Shown here: piece after piece, positions 1-9,597 of the stretch | How the letters are laid out: every line of letters starts with the position of its first letter | Position numbering within the stretch: position 1 is the stretch's first letter | From: Limimonas halophila | Lineage (GTDB): Bacteria; Pseudomonadota; Alphaproteobacteria; Kiloniellales; Rhodovibrionaceae | Assembly (NCBI RefSeq): GCF_900100655.1 | Contig: NZ_FNCE01000013.1 | Span: 1 to 48,075 of the forward strand | Reading direction: 5' to 3' | DNA: 48,075 bases | Program-made: the position numbers and the translations under genes | The notes under the pieces: model-generated | Database searches by the model: none | The model's input: the letters and a program-made list of their open reading frames with translations, nothing else | Told to the model about the DNA's origin: nothing

Positions 1-106
1 GCTGCCAAGCGTTCAGCGTGGCCCATTGGTGGCGGCGAAAGGGCCTGCTGTGCGACCGGTCCCCAGGTGTCGCCGTTTGATGGGGTGAAGCTGCCGACAG
101 CTTCGA

Positions 107-511
107 TTACGCGGTGAGGTGGCGGACCCGCGTGGCGTGCTCGATGGCGGCGGCGCTGAGGCGCGGGATGCGCAGGCGGTCGCGCAGGATTTCCAGCAGG
201 CGCATTTCCTCCAGCCCCGCCGAGCCGTCGGCGGCGGCGATCTCGCACGCGAGCGCGTAGGCGGTTTCGTGCAGGCGCTCCGGCAGGTCCTGATCGATGC
301 GCTGAACCGTGGTTTCCAGCCCCTCTTCGGCCTGGAGCAGCCCGGCGCAGTCCTGGGCGGCCTCGGTAAGGTGCTCGCGGTCGAAGTCGCGGAAGACGGG
401 CCAGGTGCGCACGATCTTGCCGAGCGTCGCCAGCTCGGCGTCGGACATCTCGCTGTCCGCCGCCGACATCAGGACCATCGTGTAGATCAGGGCGAGGTGG
501 TGGGGGTGCAT
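107..511 (-). CDS. TerB-like tellurite-resistance family protein
   Basis: A 134-residue, all-helical acidic protein. The N-terminal stretch 'MVLMSAADSEMSDAELATLG' (residues 12-31) and a second half with 'ACEIAAADGSAGLEEMRLL' have the paired acidic-helix look of the TerB fold: two similar halves, each with an 'AADG/AADS...E' turn. TerB-fold proteins are cytoplasmic and linked to metal or stress responses, but the reaction is unknown. The ATG at 511 has an AGGGAG ribosome site about 10 bases upstream. It is transcribed away from the DUF6455 gene, with 250 bases between them. The family call rests on motif pattern only; the tellurite label should not be taken as a function. Confidence 0.7.
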   Translation of the reverse strand: MHPHHLALIYTMVLMSAADSEMSDAELATLGKIVRTWPVFRDFDREHLTEAAQDCAGLLQAEEGLETTVQRIDQDLPERLHETAYALACEIAAADGSAGLEEMRLLEILRDRLRIPRLSAAAIEHATRVRHLTA

Positions 512-761
512 CGCGGGCTCGCTCCCTGTTCGTCGGGGGTCTGCGGCCGAGGATGCCAGGACTCACGCGGGCTGCACAAAGCTTTCGCAATCGCCGTCCG
601 CCGCAGTGCGTCGCGCGGGACGCGAGGATTTGGGATGCGAAAAATCCGTAGCGTAGCTAGGGCTATTGCACGCGGCTCGGGCTCAGGGCATCTTCGCTTG
701 CAAAACAATGAATGTGGCGTTGCCGGGCGGGCGCAACGCTCGAATCAGGGGAGGCGTTGGC

Positions 762-1172
762 ATGGCCGCTTTGTCGCCGGATTGGATCACGCGTGGGGCG
801 TCGCGCCTTCGCGGGATGGTGCGGGACACTGTGTTGGACGCGCCGCTCGGCCGGACGCCGGATCGGACGATCGACGCCGCGCTCGTCGTTCGCGGGATCA
901 CGCGCGCGGAGCTGTTCACGCCCGGGACGGCCGTCGCGCGGCACCGGGAGCGGTTGGCGCGCATGGTGGCGGAACACGGGCTCTCGCCGGCGGAGGTCGT
1001 CGCGACCCACTGGGACCATCTCAAGGAAGCCGATCAGGTGTGCGCCGTGTGCGCCAACAAGGCGCGCTGCGCGGCCTGGCTGGACGGCAAGGGCGGCGAC
1101 GACAGCCCGCGCAAGTTCTGCCCGAACGCGCTAGTGCTCGAACGGATCAAGGGCCGGCTGAGCGGCTGGTAA
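762..1172 (+). CDS. DUF6455 family protein, cysteine-containing
   Basis: A 136-residue protein. The ATG at 762 is preferred over the longer frame from 666 because GGGGAGG lies just upstream. The C-terminal half has 'HWDHLKEADQVCAVCANKA' then 'RCAAW' and 'KFCPNA'. This is four cysteines in a C-x2-C...C...C pattern, as in DUF6455 proteins, which are common in alphaproteobacteria and have no known function. The cysteines could bind a metal, but that is inference. There is no signal peptide or membrane segment, so it should be cytoplasmic. It converges on the dinG-like gene 16 bases downstream. Confidence 0.72.
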   Translation: MAALSPDWITRGASRLRGMVRDTVLDAPLGRTPDRTIDAALVVRGITRAELFTPGTAVARHRERLARMVAEHGLSPAEVVATHWDHLKEADQVCAVCANKARCAAWLDGKGGDDSPRKFCPNALVLERIKGRLSGW

Positions 1173-1188
1173 AGGACGGCGTCGGTGT

Positions 1189-3966
1189 TTATCGGCCTGT
1201 GGGCCCGCCGAGAAAACCCCGCACCCCCGCGACCGCGTCGGCGAGCCCGCAGCGCGTGACCTCGACGCCCTCGGGGAACGCGCCTTCCAGGCGCGAGGGA
1301 AACATCGGGTCCAATAGCACGAAGACGCCGTGATCGTCCGCGCGCCGGACGAGGCGGCCGTACGCCTGCTTCAGGCGCAGGCGCGTGATCATGTCGTCGT
1401 ATTTGCGCCCGCCGAAGTGCTCGCGCCGGGCCTTGTGGCGGATATCCGGGCGCGGCCAGGGCACGCGGTCGAAGACGATGCACCGCAAGGACCGCCCCGG
1501 CACGTCCACGCCGTCGCGCACGGCGTCTGTGCCCAGCAGGCAGGCGTCCTCCTCGGCGCGGAAGATGTCCACCAGCGTCGCAACGTTGAGCCCGTCGACG
1601 TGCTGGGCGAAGAGCGGCAGCCCCGCGTCCTCCAGCGGCCCGCCGATGCGCTGATGCACCGCGCGCAGGCGCGTGATCGCGGTGAACAGCCCCAGCGCGC
1701 CGCCGTGCGCGGCCAGGAAGAGCTCGCGGTAGGCGGCGGCGACCTGGTCCATGTCGTCCTTGCGCACGTCGCGCACGACATAGACGCGCGTGTTCGCCGC
1801 GTAGTCGAAGGGTGAGGGCACCTCCACGCGGTAGGCGTCGCCGATCAGATGGTCGGCGCCCGTGCGCATCTCCGCCGCGCGCCAGTTGGCCTCGGGGTCC
1901 GCACTGCCGTCGCGCAATGTGGCCGAGGTCACGACCATCCCCTGCGCCGGCCGCGCCACGTTCTCCGCGAAGGGGATCGTGGGATCGACCCAGTGGCGGT
2001 GGAAGCCGACGTCGATGTCCTGTCCGCCCGTGCGCTCCACCATCAGCCAGTCGACGAAGGCTTCCGGCGTCTCGCCCTCGCGGATGGCGCTGAGCATCTG
2101 CCGCCACGCCTGCACCTGGGTGACGCCGCGCTGGTCCAGGCTGCGGCAGGTGGCTTCGATGCGCCGGCGGGTGTCGCTGTCCAGCTGGTCCGACTCGTCG
2201 TCCAGGCGCTGACGCAGCGCCTTCAGCAGCCGCTGCATGGGGGTGAGCAGGTTTTCCAGCTTGCCGTCCAGCTCCCCGGCGGCGTGGACGAGCGCGTCGG
2301 TGGGCGGGCGCAGCTCGGCTTCCAGGCTGTACGGGTCGTTCGGCCGGTTCACGCGCGCGTACACCTGTTCGCGTACGGCCTGGAGGAAGCGCTCGCACGC
2401 CCCCTCGCCCGCGCTGCGCTGGATGCGCTGGTGCCAGCCCTCCGCGGGCAGCAAAGCTGCGGCTTTGAGCGTGTCCTGGAGGGCGTTGGCGGTTGCCTCA
2501 TCCTCGCCCATGAGGCCGTCGAGCCGGCGTTCCAGCCCGCGCACGCGCCCGCCCGATCGGCCGCCGCCGCGCTCCGCGCCCAGCAGCCAGCGCCGCAGCT
2601 CGCGCGCCTCGCGCCCGGAGAGGTGGGCGGAAAAGGCGCTGTCGGCGGCGTCGAAGACGTGGTGGCCCTCGTCGAAGACGTAGCGTTGCGGCAGGCGGCC
2701 GTCGTCGCCCTGGCCCATGGCGGCCTGGATCATCACCAGCGCGTGGTTGGCGACCACGAGGTCCGCCCGCCGCGCGCGGCGCACGGCGCCCTCGATGAAG
2801 CACTTCTTGTAGTGCGGGCAGGCGGAAAAGATGCACTCCCCGCGCCGGTCCGCGAGGCCGAGCGTGCGCGCGCGCCCCACGAGGTCCGGCAGCCAGCCCG
2901 GAAAGTCGCCGCCCACCAGGTCGCCGTCGCGCGTCGCGGCGGTCCAGCGCGCCATGAGGCCCACCGCCACGGCGTCGCGCGAGGAGACGTTGAGGGTGTT
3001 CACCGCCTCTTCCAGGTTCAGCAGGCAGAGGTAGTTCTCCCGCCCCTTGCGCACGACGACCTTGCGCCGCTTTTCGCGCGGCTCGGGGTAGAGGCGGTCC
3101 AGCTCGCCGTCGAGCTGGGTTTGCAGGTTGCGCGTGTAGGTCGCCATCCACACCGGTCCGGCGTTCTTGTCCGACCACACGCTGGCGGGCGCGATGTAGC
3201 CCAGCGTCTTGCCCACGCCCGTGCCCGCTTCAGCCAGCACGAGGTTGGGGGCGTCCGGGGTGTCGCGCGGCTGGAACGCCTGGGTGACGGCGGAGGCATA
3301 GTCGGCCTGCTGCGGGCGCGCTTCCGCGTTGGGGCCGAGCAGCTCGGCCAGGCGCGTGCGCGCCTCGTCGGGTTCGACGGGCTGGTTGCCGGGCGGCGGC
3401 TCGGGGGCGTGCTCCGACCACTCGCCCAGGCGGTCCCATGCCTTCATGCCCACGCCCTGACGCGGCGGGCCGTCGCCGTCATTGTCCACGCCCAGCGCGG
3501 CGAGCACGTGCGGCCCCCAGCGCCAGCCGCCGCGCGCCATGCGCCAGGCGATGGGGGCGGCGTCGCGGTCGTTGCGCGCGGCCAGCTCTTGCAACAACGC
3601 GGCTGCGGCGCGCTGTACCGTGACGGCGGCGGCTTCCAGGTCGTCCGGCCGCGGCAGGCCCAGCGCGGCGGCGAGCCCGCGCGGCGTGGGCGTCACCACG
3701 CGCGCCGGGCGCACGAAGGCGAAGAGTTCGAGGACGTCGTAGGCGGGGATGGCGTCCTGGCCCAGCCGCCGCGCGATCGAGCGCGCGTGGCACACGATGG
3801 GCGGCTGCTCGCGCAGGCGTTCGGCGGCCGTCGCGTGGTCCAGCAGCGCGATCTCGCCTTCGCCGTCCATCCACGCCGCCTGCCGCAGCCCTGGGGCGAG
3901 CGCCGGCGCGCGGGGAAGGCTGACGGGGCCGCTCGGGCGGTCGTCGTTGGCGGGCAGACCGGTCAT
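1189..3966 (-). CDS. DinG/XPD-family ATP-dependent DNA helicase
   Basis: A 925-residue superfamily 2 helicase. Walker A 'AEAGTGVGKT' is at about residues 245-254. An iron-sulphur-type cysteine set follows ('ENYLCLL', then 'CIFSACPHYKKC'), then the DEGHH Walker B box and a C-terminal arginine-finger motif 'QAYGRLVRR'. Together these define the XPD/DinG group, which unwinds DNA 5' to 3' using ATP and a 4Fe-4S cluster. The ATG at 3966 is preferred over an upstream start at 4011 because the extra 15 residues are mostly arginine and look non-coding. About 240 residues precede the helicase core, longer than in E. coli DinG; they contain no exonuclease motif I can see. It sits 138 bases downstream of pheA on the same strand. 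Confidence 0.9.
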   Translation of the reverse strand: MTGLPANDDRPSGPVSLPRAPALAPGLRQAAWMDGEGEIALLDHATAAERLREQPPIVCHARSIARRLGQDAIPAYDVLELFAFVRPARVVTPTPRGLAAALGLPRPDDLEAAAVTVQRAAAALLQELAARNDRDAAPIAWRMARGGWRWGPHVLAALGVDNDGDGPPRQGVGMKAWDRLGEWSEHAPEPPPGNQPVEPDEARTRLAELLGPNAEARPQQADYASAVTQAFQPRDTPDAPNLVLAEAGTGVGKTLGYIAPASVWSDKNAGPVWMATYTRNLQTQLDGELDRLYPEPREKRRKVVVRKGRENYLCLLNLEEAVNTLNVSSRDAVAVGLMARWTAATRDGDLVGGDFPGWLPDLVGRARTLGLADRRGECIFSACPHYKKCFIEGAVRRARRADLVVANHALVMIQAAMGQGDDGRLPQRYVFDEGHHVFDAADSAFSAHLSGREARELRRWLLGAERGGGRSGGRVRGLERRLDGLMGEDEATANALQDTLKAAALLPAEGWHQRIQRSAGEGACERFLQAVREQVYARVNRPNDPYSLEAELRPPTDALVHAAGELDGKLENLLTPMQRLLKALRQRLDDESDQLDSDTRRRIEATCRSLDQRGVTQVQAWRQMLSAIREGETPEAFVDWLMVERTGGQDIDVGFHRHWVDPTIPFAENVARPAQGMVVTSATLRDGSADPEANWRAAEMRTGADHLIGDAYRVEVPSPFDYAANTRVYVVRDVRKDDMDQVAAAYRELFLAAHGGALGLFTAITRLRAVHQRIGGPLEDAGLPLFAQHVDGLNVATLVDIFRAEEDACLLGTDAVRDGVDVPGRSLRCIVFDRVPWPRPDIRHKARREHFGGRKYDDMITRLRLKQAYGRLVRRADDHGVFVLLDPMFPSRLEGAFPEGVEVTRCGLADAVAGVRGFLGGPTGR

Positions 3967-4104
3967 GGCCGGGGATCGCCTGCGTCGTGCGTGGGTGCGG
4001 ACTCGGCTCACACCCCGGCCGTTTTCGCGCCACCGGGGTCCGCACGAGGCTGTCGCGCCGCGCCGCCGCGGACAAGCCGCTTTCGGCTTTTCGATGCGAA
4101 GCGG

Positions 4105-4977
4105 CTACTGGGCCGGCGCTTCGCCGTCGCGGAAGGGGGCGGCCTTGTAGACGCCCAGGATGCGGACCTCGCGGGAGAAGAAGCCCAATTCCTCCAAGGA
4201 CAGCCGCACGGCGCGCGAGTCGGGGTGGCCCTCGATGTCGGCGTAGAACTGCGCCACGGTGAACTTGGCGTCGAGGATGTAGCTTTCCAGCTTTGTGATG
4301 TTGACGCCGTTCGTGGCGAAGCCGCCGAGCGCCTTGTAGAGCGCCGCCGGCACCGAGCGCACGCGGAAGACGACCGTGGTGATGACGTGCTCCGTGTCGG
4401 GGTCCGGGTCGTCGGGCTCGCGCGCCATCACCAGGAAGCGCGTGGTGTTGTGCTCGGTGTCCTCGATGTCCGCGCTGAGCGTCTGGAGTCCGTAGATCTC
4501 GCCCGCCAGGCGCGAGGCGATCGCCGCCTGCGAGGGATCGTTGAAGCTCGCCACCTCGGCCGCCGCGCCGGCGGTGTCGGCGTGCACCGTGGGGTGCAGG
4601 TTGCGCTCGCGAATGAAATTGCGGCACTGCGTCAGCGCCTGGATGTGGCTGTGCACCACGGAGATGGTGTCCATGCTGGCGCTGCTGGGCGCGAGCAGCT
4701 GGTGGTTCACCGCCTGGAAGTGCTCGCCCACGATGTGCAGCCCGGACTCGGGCAGCAGGTGGTGGATGTCGGCCACGCGTCCGGCCGAGGAGTTTTCAAC
4801 GGGGATCATGCCGTAGGTGGCGTCCCCGTTGCGCACGGCGGCGAAGACGTCCTCGAACGCCGGGCAGGGCAGCGTCGTCATGCCGGGATAGACGGCGCGG
4901 CAGGCCATGTCGGAATAGGCGCCGGGCGCCCCCTGGAAAGCGATCGTCGTGTCGCCGTGCTCACCGGCGTCGGCCAT
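4105..4977 (-). CDS. pheA: Prephenate dehydratase
   Basis: A 290-residue cytoplasmic enzyme that converts prephenate to phenylpyruvate in phenylalanine synthesis. The catalytic part starts 'IAFQGAPGAYSDMACR' and contains the dehydratase signature 'DTEHNTTRFLV' (about residues 180-190). A C-terminal ACT domain follows, with the phenylalanine-binding type motif 'TKLESY'. There is no chorismate mutase domain, so this is the monofunctional form usual in alphaproteobacteria. The ATG at 4977 follows a GGGAG site ('CAGGGAGTGAGC'); the longer frame to 5112 would overlap kdsB. It lies 52 bases after kdsB and is probably co-transcribed with it, an order common in this class. The ACT domain implies feedback control by phenylalanine. 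Confidence 0.95.
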   Translation of the reverse strand: MADAGEHGDTTIAFQGAPGAYSDMACRAVYPGMTTLPCPAFEDVFAAVRNGDATYGMIPVENSSAGRVADIHHLLPESGLHIVGEHFQAVNHQLLAPSSASMDTISVVHSHIQALTQCRNFIRERNLHPTVHADTAGAAAEVASFNDPSQAAIASRLAGEIYGLQTLSADIEDTEHNTTRFLVMAREPDDPDPDTEHVITTVVFRVRSVPAALYKALGGFATNGVNITKLESYILDAKFTVAQFYADIEGHPDSRAVRLSLEELGFFSREVRILGVYKAAPFRDGEAPAQ

Positions 4978-5029
4978 GCTCACTCCCTGAAAAAGCCGGG
5001 CCCTCTGAAAATCGGGGTTTGTGCGCGGG

Positions 5030-5770
5030 TTAACCGCCCAGCAGCTCGCGGGCGCGCGCCAGATCGGCGGGAGTGTCGACCCCCAGGGGCACACTGTCAA
5101 CGCGCGCCACATCGATGCGCATGCCCGCCTCCAGGGCGCGCAGCTGCTCCAGCTTCTCGCGCCGCTCCAGGGGCGAGGGCGGCAGTTCCACGAAGCGCGT
5201 CAGCGCCGCGCGGCGGTAGGCATAGACGCCGATGTGGTGGTGCAGCTCCCGATCGCCCGTGGCGTCATAGGGGACGATGGCGCGCGAGAAGTAGAGGGCG
5301 CGGGCGATCGGCGTCTCCGCGCTCAGCCCGGCGGCGACCTTGACCACGTTGGGGTCGTCGCGCTCGCCAGGGTCGGTGATCGGCGCGGCGATCGTGGCGA
5401 TGTCCACGCCACTCTCCGCCAGCGGGTCCAGGCAGGCGCGCACGCTGGCGGGGTCGATCGTGGGGAGGTCACCCTGAAGGTTCACCACGACGTCGTGCGT
5501 TCCGTCGGGGTCCAGGCGTTGCACCGCCTGGTGCGCGCGGTCCGAGCCGCTGGCGAGGTCCGCCTCCGTCAGCACGGCCTCGCCGCCCGCGGCGGCGACT
5601 GCCTCGCCGACGGCGTCGTCGTCGCAGGCCACCACCACGGGACCGGCGTCCGCGGCCACGGCCCGGCGCCAGACGTGAACGATCATGGGCTTCCCGGCGA
5701 CGTCGGCCAGCGGCTTGTCGGGCAGGCGCGTGGCGCGGCGGCGCGCGGGAATGACGACGATGGGGGTCAT
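5030..5770 (-). CDS. kdsB: 3-deoxy-manno-octulosonate cytidylyltransferase (CMP-Kdo synthetase)
   Basis: A 246-residue enzyme that activates Kdo with CTP to give CMP-Kdo for lipid A-core assembly, so the cell should have Kdo-containing lipopolysaccharide. The nucleotide-binding N-terminus 'IPARRRATRLPDKPLADVAG' matches the family's R-x-x-R-L-P-x-K-P-L motif. 'VVNLQGDLPTID' is the metal-binding segment and 'HIGVYAYRR' is the typical sugar-site strand. The length is normal. The gene is first in the kdsB-pheA transcript and diverges from the cytochrome gene across 170 bases that must hold both promoters. Confidence 0.95.
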   Translation of the reverse strand: MTPIVVIPARRRATRLPDKPLADVAGKPMIVHVWRRAVAADAGPVVVACDDDAVGEAVAAAGGEAVLTEADLASGSDRAHQAVQRLDPDGTHDVVVNLQGDLPTIDPASVRACLDPLAESGVDIATIAAPITDPGERDDPNVVKVAAGLSAETPIARALYFSRAIVPYDATGDRELHHHIGVYAYRRAALTRFVELPPSPLERREKLEQLRALEAGMRIDVARVDSVPLGVDTPADLARARELLGG

Positions 5771-5940
5771 GGTGCGGGCTCGCGGCGGTGCGGAGGCTGG
5801 CGTGCGACAGTGTGACGGCTCGTCACCATACGGCCGGCGTGCGAGCCTGCAAATCTCCGGGCAAAGCGCGCCTTGAATGGGTACCCTCCGGCGGCTATGT
5901 TGCCGCGCGCTTCAGGATGGCAGGGCTTTGGGGTGACCGC

Positions 5941-6621
5941 ATGTCGCTCGAGATGAACAAGATCGCCGCGTCGGTGCTGACGGCCGGTGTGGTCGCGATG
6001 GGGGCCAGCTTCGTCGGGGAGGTGCTGATCCATCCCCACGTGCCGGAGGATCCCCACTACACCGTCGGCGTGGACAAGACGAAGAGCGCGGAGAAGGAGA
6101 AGCAGGAGCCCAAGGGCCCCGAGCCGATCCTGCCGCTGCTGGCGGACGCCGATCCCTCGGCCGGGAAGAACGCGGCGCGCGCCTGCGCGGCGTGTCACTC
6201 CTTCGAGAAGGGTGGCCCCAACAAGGTCGGCCCCGCCCTCTACGACATCATGGGCGCCAAGATCGCCGCGGTGGACGGCTTCTCGTATTCCAGCGCCCTC
6301 AAGGGCAAGGAGGGCGAGTGGACCTATCAGAAGATGAACGCGTGGCTCTACGACCCGCAGGGCTGGGCCCAGGGCACGAAGATGAGCTACGGCGGCGTGA
6401 AGGACGCCCAGGAGCGCGCGGACATCATCGCCTATCTGCGCTCCATGGCCGACGAGAAGATGCCGCTTCCCACGGAGGAAGAGATCGAGAAGGTTACCGG
6501 CGGCGGTGACGAGGGCAAGGACTCCGGCTCGGGCGACGGCGAGGCCAAGACCGAGGCCGAGGACTCGGGCGCCGACGCCGGCGACAGCGGCGGCTCCGGC
6601 GAAAGTGACGCCGACGCCTGA
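5941..6621 (+). CDS. Membrane-anchored class I cytochrome c, CycM-like
   Basis: A 226-residue protein with an uncleaved N-terminal membrane anchor (about residues 8-29) and one haem site 'CAACH' (82-86). The likely axial methionine is M148 in 'GTKMSYGG'. The cytochrome c552/CycM family carries electrons in the periplasm, often from the bc1 complex to terminal oxidases. The ATG at 5941 is chosen because the frame upstream lacks protein-like composition. The C-terminal tail (about 187-226) is low-complexity Gly/Ser/Asp/Glu and very acidic, which is not part of the fold and fits a salt-adapted periplasm. The location beside kdsB-pheA matches other alphaproteobacteria. Confidence 0.92.
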   Translation: MSLEMNKIAASVLTAGVVAMGASFVGEVLIHPHVPEDPHYTVGVDKTKSAEKEKQEPKGPEPILPLLADADPSAGKNAARACAACHSFEKGGPNKVGPALYDIMGAKIAAVDGFSYSSALKGKEGEWTYQKMNAWLYDPQGWAQGTKMSYGGVKDAQERADIIAYLRSMADEKMPLPTEEEIEKVTGGGDEGKDSGSGDGEAKTEAEDSGADAGDSGGSGESDADA

Positions 6622-6770
6622 CGTCCGGCTGGACGCGGCCGGCACCCGTCGGTTTGCAAACGGCCCGAAAATGCTCTACCGGTGGGTGAACAGCCCGCCC
6701 CGCGGCCCGGGCTCGTCGCTATTCGTTCGGCGGTGACGAGTCGCCGCGCAACCAAGCGAGTTTCGTCGTC

Positions 6771-7562
6771 ATGAGCGTTCCCGGCGCCTTCGTGGAGTTG
6801 GCCGAGCGGTTGGCCGACACCGCCCGCGAGCACCTGCGACCGCACCACCGCACCGCCCTCGAGGTCCAGCGCAAGGCCGACGGCACGCCCGTCACCGAGC
6901 CCGAGCAGGCCACGGAGCGCGCGCTGCGCGCGATCATCCACGAGGCCTATCCGGACCACGGGATCGTGGGCGAGGAAGGTGGCGCCGAGCGCATCGACGC
7001 CGAGTACGTGTGGATGCTCGATCCCATCGACGGGACCAAGCAGTTCCTCACGGGCAAGCCCGGCTTTTCCTCGCTGATCGCGCTGCTGCACCAGGGTCAG
7101 CCCGTGCTCGGCATCATCGAGGTGCCGGCGATGCAGGAGCGCTGGCTGGGCGTGCGCGACCGCGGCACGCGCCACACCGACGTCAACGGCACCCGCTTCG
7201 CGCAGACACGGCGCTGCGACTCGCTGGATCAGGCGCGCTTCGCCACCACCGTCCCCACGGGCGACGACGAGGAATCGGCGGACGCCTTCCTGCGCCTCGC
7301 GGAGAGCGTCCAGCTGGCGGTGTCCGGCGGCGACGGCCACAACTACGGCCTGCTCGCCAGCGGCTTCTGCGACATCGTGCTGGACGCCACGATGAGCGCC
7401 TACGACTACGCCGCCCTCGTGCCCATCGTCGCGGAGGCCGGCGGCGCGATCTCCGACTCCAATGGCGAGCCGCTCGGCGGCGAGGGTGAGCGAACGGTCG
7501 TGGCCTCCGGCAGCCCCGCCCTGCACGAGCAGGTGCTGAACGTGCTGGCGGGCGCATCCTGA
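6771..7562 (+). CDS. hisN: Inositol monophosphatase-family protein, probably histidinol-phosphatase
   Basis: A 263-residue, Mg2+-dependent phosphatase of the IMPase/FIG superfamily. The motifs are seen in order: 'VGEEGG' (first metal glutamates), 'WMLDPIDGTKQFLTGKPGF' (the DPIDGT metal loop followed by the F-x-x-G-K-P run typical of HisN), and 'DATMSAYDYAALVPIVAEAG' (third metal aspartate with Y-D). The K-P-x-F and 'ALVPIV' features favour histidinol phosphate over inositol phosphate. However, an inositol-3-phosphate synthase is encoded elsewhere in this window, so inositol monophosphate is a possible second substrate. It is cytoplasmic. The yejABEF operon starts 49 bases downstream. Confidence 0.8.
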   Translation: MSVPGAFVELAERLADTAREHLRPHHRTALEVQRKADGTPVTEPEQATERALRAIIHEAYPDHGIVGEEGGAERIDAEYVWMLDPIDGTKQFLTGKPGFSSLIALLHQGQPVLGIIEVPAMQERWLGVRDRGTRHTDVNGTRFAQTRRCDSLDQARFATTVPTGDDEESADAFLRLAESVQLAVSGGDGHNYGLLASGFCDIVLDATMSAYDYAALVPIVAEAGGAISDSNGEPLGGEGERTVVASGSPALHEQVLNVLAGAS

Positions 7563-7611
7563 GCACCTTTTTCTTTACAATCGCAACCGTTTGGCTTGGG
7601 CTGCGCCGGCC

Positions 7612-9597
7612 ATGCTGCGCTGCCTTGTAACCACCCTGATTCTCCTGGTGATGACCGTCGCCGGCCCGGCGCTGGCGGCGGACACCTACAACGGCGTGCC
7701 GCTGCGCCACGGCGTGGCCATGCACGGCGAGGTGAAGTACCCGGCGGACTTCGAGCACTTCGCCTACGCCAACCCGGATGCGCCGCAAGGCGGCAAGATC
7801 AAGCTCGCCGCGCAGGGCACGTACGACAGCTTCAACCCCTACATCGTCCAGGGCGTGTCGGTTCAGGGCGCGCAGCTGATGTACGACACGCTGATGGTGT
7901 CCACGGACGACGAGCCCTTTAGCGAGTACGGCCTCGTCGCCGAGGGCATCTACATGCCCGAGGACCGCTCCTGGGTGGCGTTCAAGCTGCGCGAGGGGGC
8001 GCGCTTCCACGACGGCGAGCCCATCACGCCGGAAGACGTGCTCTTCTCGCTCAACGTCCTGCGCGAGAAGGGCCATCCCTTCTACCGCTTCTACTACAAG
8101 AGCGTCGCCAAGGCGCGGAAGGTCGGCCCGCGCACGGTGCGCTTCGACTTTGCCGGCGGCACCAACCGCGAGCTGCCGCTGATCCTGGGCCAGTTGCCCG
8201 TGCTGCCGAAGCACTACTGGGCGGAGCGGAACTTCAAGGAATCCACGCTGAAGCCGCCGGTGGGCAGCGGCCCGTACCGCGTGGAATCGTTCGAGCCGGG
8301 GCGCTTCGTCGTCTACGAGAAGGTGGACGACTACTGGGCCGCCGACCTGCCGGTGACCCGCGGGCGCTGGAACTTCGCCAAAGTCCGCTACGACTACTTC
8401 CGCGACCCCACGGTCATCCGCACGGCCGTGAAGGGCGGCAGCATCGACTTCCACCTGGAGAACCAGGCGAAGGCGTGGGCGACCGCCTACGACACCCCGG
8501 CGGTGCAAAGCGGCCAGCTCGAACGCGTCGAGATCGAGCACGACACGCCCACGGGCATGCAGGGCTTCGCCATGAACACCCGGCGCAGCCCCTTCGACGA
8601 CCCGAAGGTGCGCCGGGCCATGAGCTACGCCTTCGACTTCCCGTGGACCAACCAGAACCTCTTCTTCGGGCAGTACGAACGCACGGACAGCTACTTCTCC
8701 AACTCCGAGCTGGCCGCCGGCGACGGCCCGCCCGACGGGCGGGTGCGGGACATCCTCAAGCGCTTCGAGGACGAGCTGCCGGACTCGGTCTTCACGCAGC
8801 GCTACGATCCGCCGACCACCGACGGCGACGGCTACCCGCGCGAGAACCTGAAAAAGGCGCTCAAGCTGCTCAACGAGGCCGGCTGGGTCGTGCGCGACAT
8901 GCAGCTGGTGAACGCGGAAACTGGCCGGCCGATGCGCTTCGAGATCCTGCTGGTGAACACCTCGTTCGAGCGCATCGTGCTGCCCTACGTCGCCAACCTG
9001 GAAAAGCTCGGCATCGAGGTGGAGGTGCGCGTCGTCGATTCGGCGCAGTACCAGAACCGCCTGGACAATTACGACTTCGACATGATCGTCGCCAACTGGG
9101 GGCAGTCGCTCTCGCCGGGCAACGAGCAGCGCGAGTTCTGGGGCTCCACGGCCGCCGAGCGCCCGGGCAGCCGCAATTACACCGGCGTCGCCGATCCCGT
9201 GGTGGACAAGCTGATCGGCATGGTCATCGGCGCGCCCAGCCGCGAGGCGCTGGTACAGCGCGTGCGCGCGCTCGACCGCGTGCTGCTCAGCAAGCACCTC
9301 GTGGTGCCGCACTGGCACATCGGCCACTACCGCGTGGTCTACTGGGACAAGTTCGGCCGGCCCGAGAGCAATCCGCCCTACGGTCTGCCCTACCTCTCGA
9401 CGTGGTGGGTGCAGCCGGACAAGGCACGCGACGTCGCCAGCGCGCAGCAGGTCGCGAGCGCGCAGACCGGCGAGGGCGGCGGCGACGGCCGCCGCACGAT
9501 CTGGACGCTCGCCGGGCTGGCGGTGCTGCTGGCGCTGGCCGGGTTCTTCTGGCGCCGTGCGCGCGGCGGCCGTGAGCAGGCGGGAGGTGGCGCGTGA
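7612..9597 (+). CDS. yejA: Periplasmic oligopeptide-binding protein of a YejABEF transporter
   Basis: A family 5 extracellular solute-binding protein of 661 residues. The ATG at 7612 gives a clean signal peptide (residues 1-22, cleavage after 'PALA'); a TTG at 7591 would add seven residues without improving it. Family traits are '[20 protein letters not shown]' near the mature N-terminus, '[10 protein letters not shown]' and '[10 protein letters not shown]'. A short hydrophobic segment with an arginine-rich end near the C-terminus (about 632-654) could anchor the protein, which is uncommon for YejA. YejA collects peptides and delivers them to YejBE. The stop overlaps the GTG of yejB by four bases, so translation should be coupled. 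Confidence 0.92.
   Translation: MLRCLVTTLILLVMTVAGPALAADTYNGVPLRHGVAMHGEVKYPADFEHFAYANPDAPQGGKIKLAAQGTYDSFNPYIVQGVSVQGAQLMYDTLMVSTDDEPFSEYGLVAEGIYMPEDRSWVAFKLREGARFHDGEPITPEDVLFSLNVLREKGHPFYRFYYKSVAKARKVGPRTVRFDFAGGTNRELPLILGQLPVLPKHYWAERNFKESTLKPPVGSGPYRVESFEPGRFVVYEKVDDYWAADLPVTRGRWNFAKVRYDYFRDPTVIRTAVKGGSIDFHLENQAKAWATAYDTPAVQSGQLERVEIEHDTPTGMQGFAMNTRRSPFDDPKVRRAMSYAFDFPWTNQNLFFGQYERTDSYFSNSELAAGDGPPDGRVRDILKRFEDELPDSVFTQRYDPPTTDGDGYPRENLKKALKLLNEAGWVVRDMQLVNAETGRPMRFEILLVNTSFERIVLPYVANLEKLGIEVEVRVVDSAQYQNRLDNYDFDMIVANWGQSLSPGNEQREFWGSTAAERPGSRNYTGVADPVVDKLIGMVIGAPSREALVQRVRALDRVLLSKHLVVPHWHIGHYRVVYWDKFGRPESNPPYGLPYLSTWWVQPDKARDVASAQQVASAQTGEGGGDGRRTIWTLAGLAVLLALAGFFWRRARGGREQAGGGA

Noticed and set aside
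1-106. First bases of the window before the TerB-like gene
   Set aside because: No start codon with a ribosome site, no hairpin with T run and no repeat that I can support.
119-1333. Plus-strand open frame across the TerB-like and DUF6455 genes
   Set aside because: It is antisense or out of frame to two genes with recognisable motifs and good ribosome sites.
1849-5343. Very long plus-strand open frame (1164 codons) opposite dinG, pheA and kdsB
   Set aside because: It runs antisense to three well-recognised genes, its translation is arginine/alanine/histidine-rich without domains, and such frames arise from high third-position GC.
5767-6645. Minus-strand frame opposite the cytochrome c gene
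   Set aside because: Valine/leucine/histidine-rich antisense frame; the plus strand has the CAACH haem motif and a membrane anchor.
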